Assembly: GCA_963665935.1 (NCBI GenBank)
Contig: OY762510.1
Span: 1,736,001 to 1,800,000, forward strand
Direction of reading: 5' to 3'
Source of the DNA: Syntrophus sp963665935
Lineage (GTDB): Bacteria; Desulfobacterota; Syntrophia; Syntrophales; Syntrophaceae
Length of the DNA stretch: 64,000 nucleotides
Shown piece by piece: positions 8,346 through 18,163 of this stretch. Below the pieces are notes generated by a model, which saw only the letters and a list, made by a program, of their open reading frames with translations, was not told the origin of the DNA and did no database searches. Made by a program: the position numbers and the translations under genes. The number at the start of each line of letters is the position of its first letter. Position 1 is the first letter of the stretch.

Positions 8346-11300
8346 CTACAACTTTTCTACGTTGACCATGAACGCCTTATACTCGGGGCAGAAGGTGTTT
8401 GCATCGCCAACGGTTGGGGTTAAAAAGTTCGTGCTGTCGTCTTTCGTACCTTTAGGAAAGAGCCAGCCGTAATTGAAGGGCATGCCGACCTGATGAACTG
8501 TTTTTCCTTCAATCGTGAAGGGTTTTAAACGCTTGGTCACCATCGCCACACAGGTTACGGATCCACGGACGGACGAAACTTTGATGCGTTCCCCGTTTGT
8601 AATGCCTTTTTCCTTGGCCAGGGCATCACCGATTTCCATATAGGCTGCCGGCATGGCTTCCAAAAGCCAGGCCTGCCAACGGGTCAAAGCTCCGGTGCAC
8701 CAGTGCTCCGTACAGGAGTAAGTCGTACAGACGTATGGGAACTTCTTGCTGGCGCGCTCGACCTTGTCCCGATCGCTCTTGAAGATCTCAACGGCCGGAT
8801 TGAAGAGTTGTCCGTTCAGTGGATTCTTGTCCAGCGGGCCTTCCAACGGTTCATAGTGCTCCGGGAAGGGGCCGTCCACCATGCCGGGGCCGAAGATGGC
8901 GGCCACGCCGTCCGTTTTCATAATGAAGGGCAATTTCCCCTTTTCTTTGTCCGCCGGCGGCGGCCAGGGGCCATCGGGCACGTCACCCACCCACTTGTCG
9001 CCAACCCATTCCACAACTTTCCGCTTGGGATCCCAAGGCTTGCCGTTTAGATCGCAGGAAGCCCGGTTATACATGATCCTGCGGTTGACGGGCCAGACAT
9101 ACGCCCAGTTGGGGAAGATTCCCAATCCGGTGGGATCCTCCTTCCCGCGTTTGGCCATCTTGTTCTCGCCGTCCGCTCCGAAACTGCCGGAATGAACCCA
9201 GTTGCCGGCGCAGGTTGATCCGTCGAGCTGGAGATTGCCGAAGCCCGGCACGCACTGACCCTTTTTGAACTCAGTCGTCGTGCCCTTGAACTTGTCTTCG
9301 ACAACTGTATCTTTCAGGAAAATACCGTTCATCCGTTTGGCGACTTTCAGGGCGTCGAAGTGTCCCTTGCCGTCCAGATAATCCCAGTAGAGATTGACAA
9401 TGGGTTCGGCATTGGGACCGCCTTCCTTGACATACAGCTCTTTGACCGCCTTCATGAGCTTGATCTCGATTTCACCCACGGGCAGACCATCACCGGGAGC
9501 TTCGGCGGCTTTATACTTCCACTGGATCATGCGGCCGGAATTGCTCTGCGAGCCTTCCTTTTCCATCGTCGCGGCGGCGGGCAGGAGGAAGCATTCCGTC
9601 TTGATCTTTTTGGGATCGACGCCCGGGCCTCTCCAGAATTCGTAGGTTTCATTGTTGAAAATGTTTTCACCCACCAGCCAGTCCAGGTTTTCCATCGCCT
9701 TGCGCACTTTCGACGTATTCGGCGTGCTGACGGCCGTGTCCGCGCCGACGCAGAAGTATCCCTTTACCTTGCCGGCATACATCGCGTCAAACATGTGCAG
9801 CGTGGAATAGTGCTTCCCGTCGTCCAGCTTGGGAAGCCAGTTGTAGCCGAAACCGTTCTCTTTGGTGGCCTTGTCGTCAAAAAGGGACATCAGGAAACTG
9901 ATGAAAAATTTCGGATAGTTCTGATAGTAATTGGCCGACTGGGGATCCTTGGATTCCGGCGTGTACTTTTCCAGATAATGTTCCAGCGACTCCAGCGAAG
10001 CCGATGGCGTCTTCAAATAGCCGGGCAGGACATTGTACAGAATGGCCTGGTCCGTGGAACCCTGGACATTCGGCTCGCCGCGCATCGCGTTGATGCCGCC
10101 GCCGGCCATGCCCATGTTGCCCAGCAGCAGCTGGATGATCGACATGGTCCGGATGTTCTGACTGCCAACCGTATGGTGCGTCCAGCCAAGGGCATAGCAT
10201 TCCGTGCCCACCTTGTCCGGGACACCGGTGGCGCTGTATGCCTGATAGACTTTCAGGAGGTTTTCCTTGGAAACACCGGTGATGCTGGAGACTTTGTCCA
10301 GTGAATAACGGGAATAGTGCGCCTTCATCATCTGGAAGACACACCGGGGATCGTTCAGGGTCATGTCCCGTTTCGGGATGCCCGAATCTTCCTTTTCCAG
10401 GACCCAGGTATCCTTGTTGTACTTCCTCTTTTCTGCATCGTATCCGGAGAAGAGACCGTCATTAAAAGTGTAATCCTTGCCGACGATGAAGGAAGCGTTG
10501 GTATAGTACAGAACATACTCTTTGAACCATTTGTCGTTGGAAAGGATGTAATTGATCATGCCGCCCAGAAAGGCGATGTCGGTGCCGGAACGAATCGGCA
10601 CATGGTAATCACAGCGGGCGGAGGTACGGGTATAGCGAGGATCAACATGGATGAGGGTTGCTCCCCTTTCCTTGGCCTTCAGCATCCACCTGAATGCCAT
10701 GGGGTGATGCTCCGCAGCGTTGCTTCCCATGATGAGGATGCAGTCGCTGTTTCTCATGTCTACATAGTGGTTCGTCATGGAACCGCGTCCGAACGACTCT
10801 CCCAGAGCCGCTACCGATGGACTGTGTCAGACACGGGCCTGGTGATCGATGTAAACCATGCCCAGTGCTCTGCTCTTGGCGGTCATGAGCCAGCACTCCT
10901 CGTTATCCACGTTGGAGCTGCCATAGTGGCCGATCGATTCGCAACGGTTGACCAGTTCACCCTTGGCGTTTTTCGTGATAAATTCCCTGTCGCGCGTGTC
11001 CTTGATGAGACGGGCAATGCGGGGAATGGCGAAGTCCCAGCTTTTTTCCTCCCATTCCGTTGCATACGGAGCGCGGTAGAGAACCTTGGTGAGCCGGTGC
11101 TTGTTGGCTTCCGTCAGATCGAAGAATCCGGCTCCCTTGGCGCAAAGCGTTCCCTCGTTGATGGGATGGTCGGCATCGCCTTCGATGTTGAAGATTTTCC
11201 CGGTCATTTTATCCACGCTGCAGACAAGGCCGCAGCCGCAGGAACAGTATGCGCATACTGTCGTCACCTGTTTCGCCGCTTTGACCCGGTTCATTTTGTT

Positions 11301-11414
11301 GAGCTCATCTGCGTAAGCTCTGGCAGGTTTCAAGTTGATGCCCAGGGTGGATAAGGCAATGCCTGATCCTACAGCGCCGGACAAGTGCAGGAAACCTCTC
11401 CTTGTAATGTCCAT
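8346..11414 (-). CDS. fdnG: Formate dehydrogenase alpha subunit, selenocysteine-containing
   Basis: Catalytic molybdopterin subunit oxidising formate to CO2, 1022 residues when the in-frame TGA at 10829-10827 is read as selenocysteine 196, the same position as in E. coli FdnG. The context is QARV-U-HSPSVAALGESFGRG, as in that enzyme. A twin-arginine signal (DITRRGFLHLSG) directs it to the periplasmic side. The motif CAYCSCGCG with a later Cys binds one [4Fe-4S] cluster. AGGAGG stands four bases before the chosen ATG at 11414. A naive reading would split it into two genes at 10827. The C-terminus VGDANTFCPEYKAFMVNVEKL closely follows the E. coli ending. Confidence 0.93.
10793..10829 (-). promoter_or_regulatory. 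Selenocysteine codon and SECIS-like stem-loop
   Basis: TGA at 10829-10827 is followed after 15 bases by GCGGCTCT (10811-10804), loop GGG, and AGAGTCGT (10800-10793). They form an 8-bp stem with two G-U pairs. E. coli fdnG carries a hairpin at the same spacing after its UGA. The loop differs from the enterobacterial SelB-binding loop, so the exact contact bases are uncertain. Confidence 0.7.
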
Positions 11415-11444
11415 ATCTACCTCCTTATGAATATGCCAAAATTG

Positions 11445-11492
11445 ACCTATGTCACGCGCGGTATACCTATGTCTTTTTCCCCCGACCGTCAA
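11445..11492 (-). promoter_or_regulatory. fdnGHI promoter with 20-bp-spaced direct repeats
   Basis: Minus strand: TTGACG (11492-11487), 17-bp spacer, TAGGTA (11469-11464). The nine-base word GACATAGGT occurs at 11473-11465, across the -10 box, and again at 11453-11445, exactly 20 bp downstream. Two same-face repeats over a start region suggest a regulator site. No FNR-like site was seen. Confidence 0.5.
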
Positions 11493-11665
11493 GGAAAAAT
11501 GAGATAATTGTTCAAAGAAAATCAATAACATATAGTAAAAAAAGCATAGCACAGGTTGACGCAGGCATAATTATAGAAAAGCTGTTAAGTGATCGTTTTG
11601 GAAGAATATAGACCCATTTGTGTGTGATCAGGCTACAGTAATGATGTTTTTGCGGATAAATACAC

Positions 11666-11694
11666 TTGACAAAAATAATATCTATTAAATAAAA
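11666..11694 (+). promoter_or_regulatory. Possible promoter of the hsd cassette
   Basis: A perfect TTGACA (11666-11671) is followed by a very AT-rich stretch in which ATAAAA (11689-11694) sits at 17 bp. The -10 match is poor. It lies about 40 bases upstream of the hsdS start codon. Confidence 0.35.
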
Positions 11695-11731
11695 GAAACG
11701 GCGTTTCTGTAAAAAACATTGGTGATGGCAA

Positions 11732-12307
11732 GTGAGAAAAGCATTAAAAGAAATCGCATCCATTCAAATGGGTTATTCTTTTCGGACTCGAATTCAATCG
11801 ATGAATAACGGAACGGTCGCCGTTATTCAGATGAAGGATTTGACGGGAAACAATCGAGTTGATTGTGGAGCCTTGGTGAGGTTGGACACGGAAAGACCAG
11901 GAGAGCACCATCTGGTAAAACCGGGAGATCTCATTTTCCGTTCCCGGGGATTGACCTCTACCTCGGCCATCCTTGAAGATGACCCAGGAATTGCCTTGGT
12001 TTCCGCCCCCCTCTTTCGGATTCGGGTTACAGATTCCCGAGTTCTGCCTGAATATCTCAACTGGTTTATTGCCCAGATTCCGGCACAAAATTATTTTGCA
12101 AGCCAGGCTAAAGGGACTGCTCAAAGGATGATCAGCAAGGACATTCTGGAGAGACTCGAAGTATTTTTCCCGCACCTGGGTCGGCAGAAGGAGATCGTTG
12201 CCTTGGCCTCTCTGGCGGAAGAAGAGCAGCTGCTTTTAAAAAGATTGGCAAATAAGCGTAGGCAATGCATGGATACCGTTCTCCTCCGGCTGGCGGAAGG
12301 GGCTTAA
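11732..12307 (+). CDS. hsdS: Type I restriction-modification specificity subunit, half-size
   Basis: 191 residues, about half a normal HsdS of around 400. It contains one target-recognition domain (LKEIASIQMGYSFRTRI through the conserved PGDLIFRSRG) and one helical spacer at the C-terminus (EEEQLLLKRLANKRRQCMDTVLLRL). Half-size S subunits are known to work as dimers recognising a palindromic bipartite site, so this need not be a truncation. The start is GTG at 11732, the first possible codon after an in-frame stop; no strong ribosome site is visible. hsdM begins two bases after its stop. Confidence 0.8.
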   Translation: MRKALKEIASIQMGYSFRTRIQSMNNGTVAVIQMKDLTGNNRVDCGALVRLDTERPGEHHLVKPGDLIFRSRGLTSTSAILEDDPGIALVSAPLFRIRVTDSRVLPEYLNWFIAQIPAQNYFASQAKGTAQRMISKDILERLEVFFPHLGRQKEIVALASLAEEEQLLLKRLANKRRQCMDTVLLRLAEGA

Positions 12308-12309
12308 CG

Positions 12310-13872
12310 ATGAATGAAAAAAACAGGAAAATCGAGCAGAAGGACGTTAACAACGCCGTGTGGGCGGTCTGTAGCAGCTTCCGTCGACTGGTCAATCCGG
12401 TGAATTACAGGGAATACCTCCTGGTCATGCTGTTTTTGAAGTACATCTCCGATGTCTGGAAGGACCACTATGAAAATTACTGCAGCTTGTACAGCGAGAA
12501 TGAGGATCGCATCCGTCGTCGCCTGGAACGGGAGCGTTTCGTTCTTCCCTATGTAGAGTTGAAGAATTCCGAGACCTGTGAACTTGAGGACCGCTTTCTC
12601 GCCGACTTTTATAGCCTTTATGAACGGCGTGCTTCGGCCAATATCGGCGAACTGATCAATATTGTCCTGGATGCCGTTGAAGAAAAAAACAAGGCAAAAC
12701 TGGAGGGAGTTTTCCGCAACATCGACTTCAACAGCGAGGCCCATCTAGGCAAGACCAAGGATAGAAACCGCCGTCTGAAGACATTGCTGGAGGATTTTCA
12801 CCAGCCGCAGTTGAACATGAGCCCCGGCAAGGTTTCGGAGCATGTCATCGGCAGAACATACGTCTATCTGATTGAGCGCTTTGCTTCCGATTCCGGGAAG
12901 AAAGCCAGGGGATTCTACACCCCTCAGAAGATTTCGGAACTCATGGCCAAACTGGCCCGACCTAAGTCGGGGAGCCGCATCTGCGATCCTGCCTGCGGTT
13001 CAGGCGGCATCCTGATCGAAGTTGCCCGGGAGGTGAAGGATGGCAATTTCGCCCTTTTCGGCATGGAATCCAATGGGAGTACCTGGGCACTTGCCCGGAT
13101 GAATATGTTTCTGCATGGGGCCGACTTCGCCCGGATTGAATGGTGCGATGCCCTCAACAACCCGGCGCTGGTGGAAAGAGATCAACTGATGAAGTTTGAC
13201 ATCGTTGTCTCCAATCCGCCCTTCTTTCTCGACAAATGGTGCTCCGAGGAAACCCAGAATGATCACTACAACCGTTTCTGGCGGGGTATGCCTCCCAAAA
13301 ACAAGGCTCATTGGGCATTCATCAGTCATATGGTAGAGTCGGCCCTTGAAAAAAAAGGGTGTGTGGTTGTGGTGGCTCCTCATGGGGTGTTGTTCCGAGG
13401 GGGGAGTGAAGGGCGCATCCGAACGGCAATGATCGAAGAAAACCTGCTGGATGCGGTGATCAGCCTGCCGGGGAATCTCTTCCTGACCACCGCGATTCCC
13501 GCAGCTATTCTGATTTTTGACCGCAGCCGGGAGAAAGGCGGGCCCAATGAATATCGCAAGGAGGTCCTCTTTATCGACGCGAGCCACGATTATCTGCCGG
13601 GCAAGAATCAAAACGCCATTTCCGACGATCATATCCGCAAGATCGTGGGAACCGTCAACGCGCGACAGAACGTCAAGGGGTATGCACATCTGGCGACCTT
13701 TACGGAAATTCAAGGGAATAACTTCAACCTGAACGTCCCTCGTTATGTGGACATTTCTGAAGCGGAGGAAAATGGTGACTCCAACGCCGCTCAGGATGAA
13801 ATCGATCAGCTTGAAGAGAAACTGAGGGAAGTCCGGGCAAAGATGGCGGCAATCCTCAAGGAGATAGAATGA
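12310..13872 (+). CDS. hsdM: Type I restriction-modification DNA methyltransferase
   Basis: 520-residue N6-adenine methyltransferase. An N-terminal helical HsdM domain precedes the S-adenosylmethionine motif DPACGSGG (residues 226-233) and the catalytic motif IV, SNPPF (301-305). GGAAGGGG ends eight bases before the ATG at 12310, just after the hsdS stop, so I reject the longer frame starting at 12265 inside hsdS. The stop overlaps the hsdR start (ATGA). All motifs needed for methylation appear intact, in contrast to HsdR. Confidence 0.92.
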   Translation: MNEKNRKIEQKDVNNAVWAVCSSFRRLVNPVNYREYLLVMLFLKYISDVWKDHYENYCSLYSENEDRIRRRLERERFVLPYVELKNSETCELEDRFLADFYSLYERRASANIGELINIVLDAVEEKNKAKLEGVFRNIDFNSEAHLGKTKDRNRRLKTLLEDFHQPQLNMSPGKVSEHVIGRTYVYLIERFASDSGKKARGFYTPQKISELMAKLARPKSGSRICDPACGSGGILIEVAREVKDGNFALFGMESNGSTWALARMNMFLHGADFARIEWCDALNNPALVERDQLMKFDIVVSNPPFFLDKWCSEETQNDHYNRFWRGMPPKNKAHWAFISHMVESALEKKGCVVVVAPHGVLFRGGSEGRIRTAMIEENLLDAVISLPGNLFLTTAIPAAILIFDRSREKGGPNEYRKEVLFIDASHDYLPGKNQNAISDDHIRKIVGTVNARQNVKGYAHLATFTEIQGNNFNLNVPRYVDISEAEENGDSNAAQDEIDQLEEKLREVRAKMAAILKEIE

Positions 13873-16800
13873 AAATAAATTCCGATGGCTTCCGCTTCCG
13901 TGAAAAATATCTTTCTCAAATCCCGGCGTTGCAGCTTCTGATCAATCTGGGTTTTGAGTACCTGTCCCCCTCGAAGGCGCTGGCCATCCGTTCTGGAAAG
14001 GCCGACAACGTCGTGCTGGAGGGGATTCTCCGCGATCAGCTCAAGCGGATCAATCGAATACGTTACAAAGGGGGGGAGCTTCTCTTCAGTGAGGAAAACA
14101 TCCAGACGGCGATTTCGAAGCTGAAAAGCGTAAAATACGACAGCTTGATCAAGACCAACGAGGCCGTCTACGACCTTCTCACTCTGGGGACATCCCTGGA
14201 ACAGACCATTGAAGGCGATTCCCGGAGTTTTAATCTGAACTACATCGACTGGCATGTCTTTGTGAATAATGTCTTTCATGTTACGGCGGAATACGATGCA
14301 GGATATTCCCGCAGTCTGGAGCAGGTCCGTCCGGATATCGTCCTGTTCGTCAACGGCATTCCCCTGGCGGTCATTGAATGCACTTCTCCGAACGTTGGAA
14401 TTGAGCAGGCCGTCTCCCAGTCCATTCAGAACCAGAGTGACGATTTCATTCCCAAGCTCTTTACCTTTGTGCAACTGGTGATGGGAGTCAATAAGAACAG
14501 GGCTCTCTATGCCACTGTAGGCTTCTCGGCAAAATTCTGGGGGAGCTGGAAGGAACTGCAGGATAAGGAGCGGGACGTTGCCCCCTTTGTCCGCCGAAGC
14601 CTCACCGAAAAACAGAAGGAAGAGCTTTTCAGTGGAGAATTCGCCATGGCCCGCCCCTTTTTTGATGCCCGGGAAGCAGAGGAAAAGCGCTTGGTCACAG
14701 AGCAGGACAAGGCGCTCTACAGTCTATGCCGACCGGAACGTCTCCTCGAATTGGCTTTCAAGTTCACGGTTTTCGACAGCGGCATCAGGAAAATGGCCCA
14801 TTATCAGCAGTATTTTTCCGTCAAGTCCGCTCTGGAGCGGGTTCAGCGATTTGACAGAAGAGGGAGGCGTAAAGGCGGCATCATCTGGCAAACGCAGGGG
14901 TCGGGAAAATTGTTGACGATGATCATGCTGGCAAGGTGTCTGGCCCTCGATCCGAGGATTCGCAATCCACGCCTCGTGCTGGTAACGGACCGCCTGGATC
15001 TGGACAAGCAGTTGAAGAATACCTTTGCCGTCTGCGGGCTGGAGCCGAACCGGGCCACTTCAGGCAAAAACCTCCTTGAACTGGTGGCGGAGAAGAAGCC
15101 GGGTATCGTTACGACGCTGATCCACAAGTTCGACAAGGCGCTGAATCATAGAAAAGTTCAGGATGACTCAGTCGACACCTTCATGCTGATCGATGAGAGT
15201 CACCGGACGAATTTCGGTTGTTTTTCAGCGCGGATGCGTCAGATCTTTCCCTATGCCTGCTATCTCGGTTTCACCGGCACGCCCCTGATGAAGAAGGAGA
15301 AAAACCGTTTCGTCAAGTTCGGAGGACTCATCAAACCCCACTATTCCACCCGTCAGGCTTTGGAAGACAAAGCCGTTGTCCCGTTGCTTTACGAAAGCCG
15401 CCGTGTGGAGATGGCCAGGAACAAAGGGGCGATCGACCTTTGGTTCGAGCATCATGGTCAGGGCTTGACGCCGGGACGGAAAGCCGATTTAAAAGAAAAA
15501 TATGGCCGGGCCGAGACGCTCAACAAGGCCGATCAGATCCTTTACAGGCGGGCCTTCGACATCAGCGAACATTTCCGTACCTGCTGGCAGGGGACAGGAT
15601 TCAAGGCACAACTCGTTGCGCCCAGCAAGGCGGATGCCCTGAAATATCAGGAATACCTGAACGAGATCGGTTCCGTGACCTCGGAAGTGCTCCTGGCTCG
15701 ACCGGATGTCCCCGAAGGTTATGGGGAAAGAAACGCAGAACCAAAGGCTGAAGTGGTCACATTCTGGCGGAAGATGATGAATCGTTTCGGGAGGGAAGAA
15801 GAATATGCCAAGCAGATCATCAACCAGTTCAAGGTCGGATCGGGATCAGAAATTCTGATCGTGGTCAGTAAGCTGCTGACTGGATTCGATGCGCCGCGAA
15901 ATGTCGTCATCTACCTCTGCAAAGAGTTGAAGGGTCATGCCTTCCTGCAAACCATTGCCCGTGTGAACCGTCTTTGTGAAAACAAGGATTACGGGTATGT
16001 TGTCGACTATGTTGGTCTGTTGGGGGAATTGGACCAGGACTTGACCGCGTATCGTGCTTTGGAGGGGTTTGATGAGGAAGACCTGAGGAGTGTGCTGACC
16101 TCTGTTCAGATAGAAGTGGAAAAGCTTCCTCAGTTCTACTCCGATCTCTGGGATCTCTTTACAGAAGTCAGGAACCGGGATGATGAGGAAGCTTATGAGG
16201 TTCTGCTTGCCGATGATGCCTTGCGGGAGGAATTTTACCGGAGACTGGCCGATTACGCCAAGGTGTTCGCCATTGCCCTGTCGACGGAGACCTTTTTCAC
16301 AGGTATTGACGACGTAAGACTCCAACGCTTCAAGGACGATTTAAAACGCTTTCAAAACCTGCGAACTTCCGTGAAACTCCGTTACGCCGAGGGGCTCGAC
16401 CGCCTCGATGATGAACCGAGAATCAAGAAACTGTTCGATACGCACATCCGAGGCTTGGAGAGACTTCCGCTTAATGAACCGGTGAACATCTTCGACAGCG
16501 TCATGTCCTCGAAACTAGAGGAAGACGGAGGGGAAGCCGGAAAAAGCATGGCGGCCTTGGCTGATTCCATCGCATATGCAACCAGAAACGAAATTGCGGA
16601 AAAGATGGAAGAAGATCCTGCTTTCTATGAGAATTTTTCCAAGCTGATTCAACAGGCCATTGAGGATTTTCGGGAGCAGCGCCTCTCTGATCTGGATTAC
16701 CTGAACAGGGTGATGGCGATGCGCCAAAAAGTGGTGAGCCGTCAGCATGATGATATTCCGGAAAAACTTTCCGGAAACGAAGATGCCATGGCCTTTTATG

Positions 16801-17078
16801 GCGTTCTGAAGCCCTTGTTTGCAGAGCATTCACTTGCGCCGGAGATCTTTGACTCCGTTGCCGTCGATACGGCATTGGCCGTTCAATCCATCCTGCACCG
16901 CCGCTGGAAGGTGATGTTCTGGGACGATGTGGACGCCAGAAATCAGGCCAAGAATGACATCGACGATTACCTGTTTGATGAAGTGAAAGGGCGGATGGGG
17001 GTGGACCTCAGCCCCAGTCAGATGGATGAACTCATCGAGAAAACCTTCCAGGTGGCCAGGAGCAGAAGCGGGAAATAA
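13869..17078 (+). CDS. hsdR: Type I restriction subunit HsdR with altered catalytic motifs
   Basis: 1069 residues, full length for the family. The N-terminal nuclease domain (about 30-230) has RPDIVLFVNGIPLAVIE with D156 and E170, but the lysine of the D-ExK motif is threonine (ECT, T172, codon 14382-14384). The superfamily 2 motor has motif I QTQGSGKLLTM, where the Ser/Thr after K347 is leucine (L348, codon 14910-14912). DESH, GFTGTPLM and ARVNRL are present. The gene is uninterrupted. The two substitutions suggest loss of cleavage and of normal ATP binding, leaving perhaps a modification-only system. It ends 9 bases from the convergent fdhE stop. Confidence 0.9.
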   Translation: MKINSDGFRFREKYLSQIPALQLLINLGFEYLSPSKALAIRSGKADNVVLEGILRDQLKRINRIRYKGGELLFSEENIQTAISKLKSVKYDSLIKTNEAVYDLLTLGTSLEQTIEGDSRSFNLNYIDWHVFVNNVFHVTAEYDAGYSRSLEQVRPDIVLFVNGIPLAVIECTSPNVGIEQAVSQSIQNQSDDFIPKLFTFVQLVMGVNKNRALYATVGFSAKFWGSWKELQDKERDVAPFVRRSLTEKQKEELFSGEFAMARPFFDAREAEEKRLVTEQDKALYSLCRPERLLELAFKFTVFDSGIRKMAHYQQYFSVKSALERVQRFDRRGRRKGGIIWQTQGSGKLLTMIMLARCLALDPRIRNPRLVLVTDRLDLDKQLKNTFAVCGLEPNRATSGKNLLELVAEKKPGIVTTLIHKFDKALNHRKVQDDSVDTFMLIDESHRTNFGCFSARMRQIFPYACYLGFTGTPLMKKEKNRFVKFGGLIKPHYSTRQALEDKAVVPLLYESRRVEMARNKGAIDLWFEHHGQGLTPGRKADLKEKYGRAETLNKADQILYRRAFDISEHFRTCWQGTGFKAQLVAPSKADALKYQEYLNEIGSVTSEVLLARPDVPEGYGERNAEPKAEVVTFWRKMMNRFGREEEYAKQIINQFKVGSGSEILIVVSKLLTGFDAPRNVVIYLCKELKGHAFLQTIARVNRLCENKDYGYVVDYVGLLGELDQDLTAYRALEGFDEEDLRSVLTSVQIEVEKLPQFYSDLWDLFTEVRNRDDEEAYEVLLADDALREEFYRRLADYAKVFAIALSTETFFTGIDDVRLQRFKDDLKRFQNLRTSVKLRYAEGLDRLDDEPRIKKLFDTHIRGLERLPLNEPVNIFDSVMSSKLEEDGGEAGKSMAALADSIAYATRNEIAEKMEEDPAFYENFSKLIQQAIEDFREQRLSDLDYLNRVMAMRQKVVSRQHDDIPEKLSGNEDAMAFYGVLKPLFAEHSLAPEIFDSVAVDTALAVQSILHRRWKVMFWDDVDARNQAKNDIDDYLFDEVKGRMGVDLSPSQMDELIEKTFQVARSRSGK

Positions 17079-17087
17079 ACCTTCTTT

Positions 17088-17969
17088 TTAAAGAACATTC
17101 CAGTCGGTGACGGCCATGGGGAAGAGATTCTTCTCCTGCATAATCACATCGAGATGGGTGAGGCCAAGGGCTGAGACATCGAGGTTGCGATCATTCAGGT
17201 CACTCACCCGGTACAGGGTTACCAGGTAGCGTTGACAGGAATCGCAGGCGAAGGCCGCTTCCTGGGGGTTGTCTTCGATCAGGAAAAAGTCCATGCCCTC
17301 CTGCTCCTCATGTTCGCAATAGGGGCATATCACCCGGCTGAAACGCCACAGGTGTCCGCAATTGGAACAGTGGAGCCAACGCTCGCCGATCTTCTCACCA
17401 ATCACGGCCAGAGAGGGAAAGGATCCACAGACCGGGCAGTAGCCCTTTTCCCATTTCAACCCCTGAATTTGTTCGGCAATGTCTTTGGCCCGCTTTTCCA
17501 GGACAACTCTGGCCGCAGAATTCAAAACGAAGCCGATGCGAGGCGCGGCAATCGAAAGGATCTCGGCCCAGGCGGAAAGAAGGTTCTCCTGTCCGTCCCG
17601 GTTCCGGAGAAAGTATTCGGAGAGGACAACTTTTCCTTCTGAAAGGGCTTTTTCAAAATTCTCCAGATCTCCCCTCAGATCGGGAAAGCCTTCCTGCAGA
17701 GCGGGAATGATCGCACGGACAAGATCATCCCCGGGATCATTTTCCTGAAGCAAAGGGTGCTGTTCGATGACCGGGACCCCTCCCTGGAAGCGGATTTCGT
17801 CGATCTTGAAGGGGACATCTTCCCCAAGTTCCAAATCTTCCAGAAGACGATTTCTCGCCAGGAACAGAGGGCGGAAAGCCTCCAGGAGGGGCTGGCTGTG
17901 GGGATGCCTATCCATCTCACGGTCGATAATCTCTTCCAGTCTCCCGGTATTGCCACTGGGCTCGCTCAT
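17088..17969 (-). CDS. fdhE: Formate dehydrogenase accessory protein FdhE
   Basis: 293 residues. FdhE is a rubredoxin-like factor needed for maturation of respiratory formate dehydrogenases. Zinc/iron-type cysteine pairs occur in order: CPVCGS, CSNCGH, CPYCEH and CDSCQR, and the C-terminus has the family's LGLTHLDVIMQEKNLFP. I start at the ATG at 17969 because AAAGGA lies nine bases upstream; an upstream in-frame ATG at 18029 is less likely. It points toward fdnG on the same strand, but the hsd cassette lies between them. Confidence 0.9.
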   Translation of the reverse strand: MSEPSGNTGRLEEIIDREMDRHPHSQPLLEAFRPLFLARNRLLEDLELGEDVPFKIDEIRFQGGVPVIEQHPLLQENDPGDDLVRAIIPALQEGFPDLRGDLENFEKALSEGKVVLSEYFLRNRDGQENLLSAWAEILSIAAPRIGFVLNSAARVVLEKRAKDIAEQIQGLKWEKGYCPVCGSFPSLAVIGEKIGERWLHCSNCGHLWRFSRVICPYCEHEEQEGMDFFLIEDNPQEAAFACDSCQRYLVTLYRVSDLNDRNLDVSALGLTHLDVIMQEKNLFPMAVTDWNVL

Positions 17970-18163
17970 AATTCTGCATCCTTTGCTTTTTTTGTTTCTT
18001 CTGTATCGGAAGGAAACGGCCGGTGTCAAGGGAATTGTGTCTTTGCTGACATAGAATGACGAAACGGTTTACATCCAGAATTCCCTTACAATCGTTGTGT
18101 TTTTCCCATCACCTTAAGTCCAGATCGGATTCAAAACAGTGGCCGAGGCGGCTATTGAGGATG

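Noticed and set aside
10782..10830. Two separate genes (8346-10778 and 10827-11414) or a nonsense mutation in fdnG
   Set aside because: The TGA is in the exact context and position of selenocysteine 196 of FdnG and is followed by a stem-loop at the usual distance.
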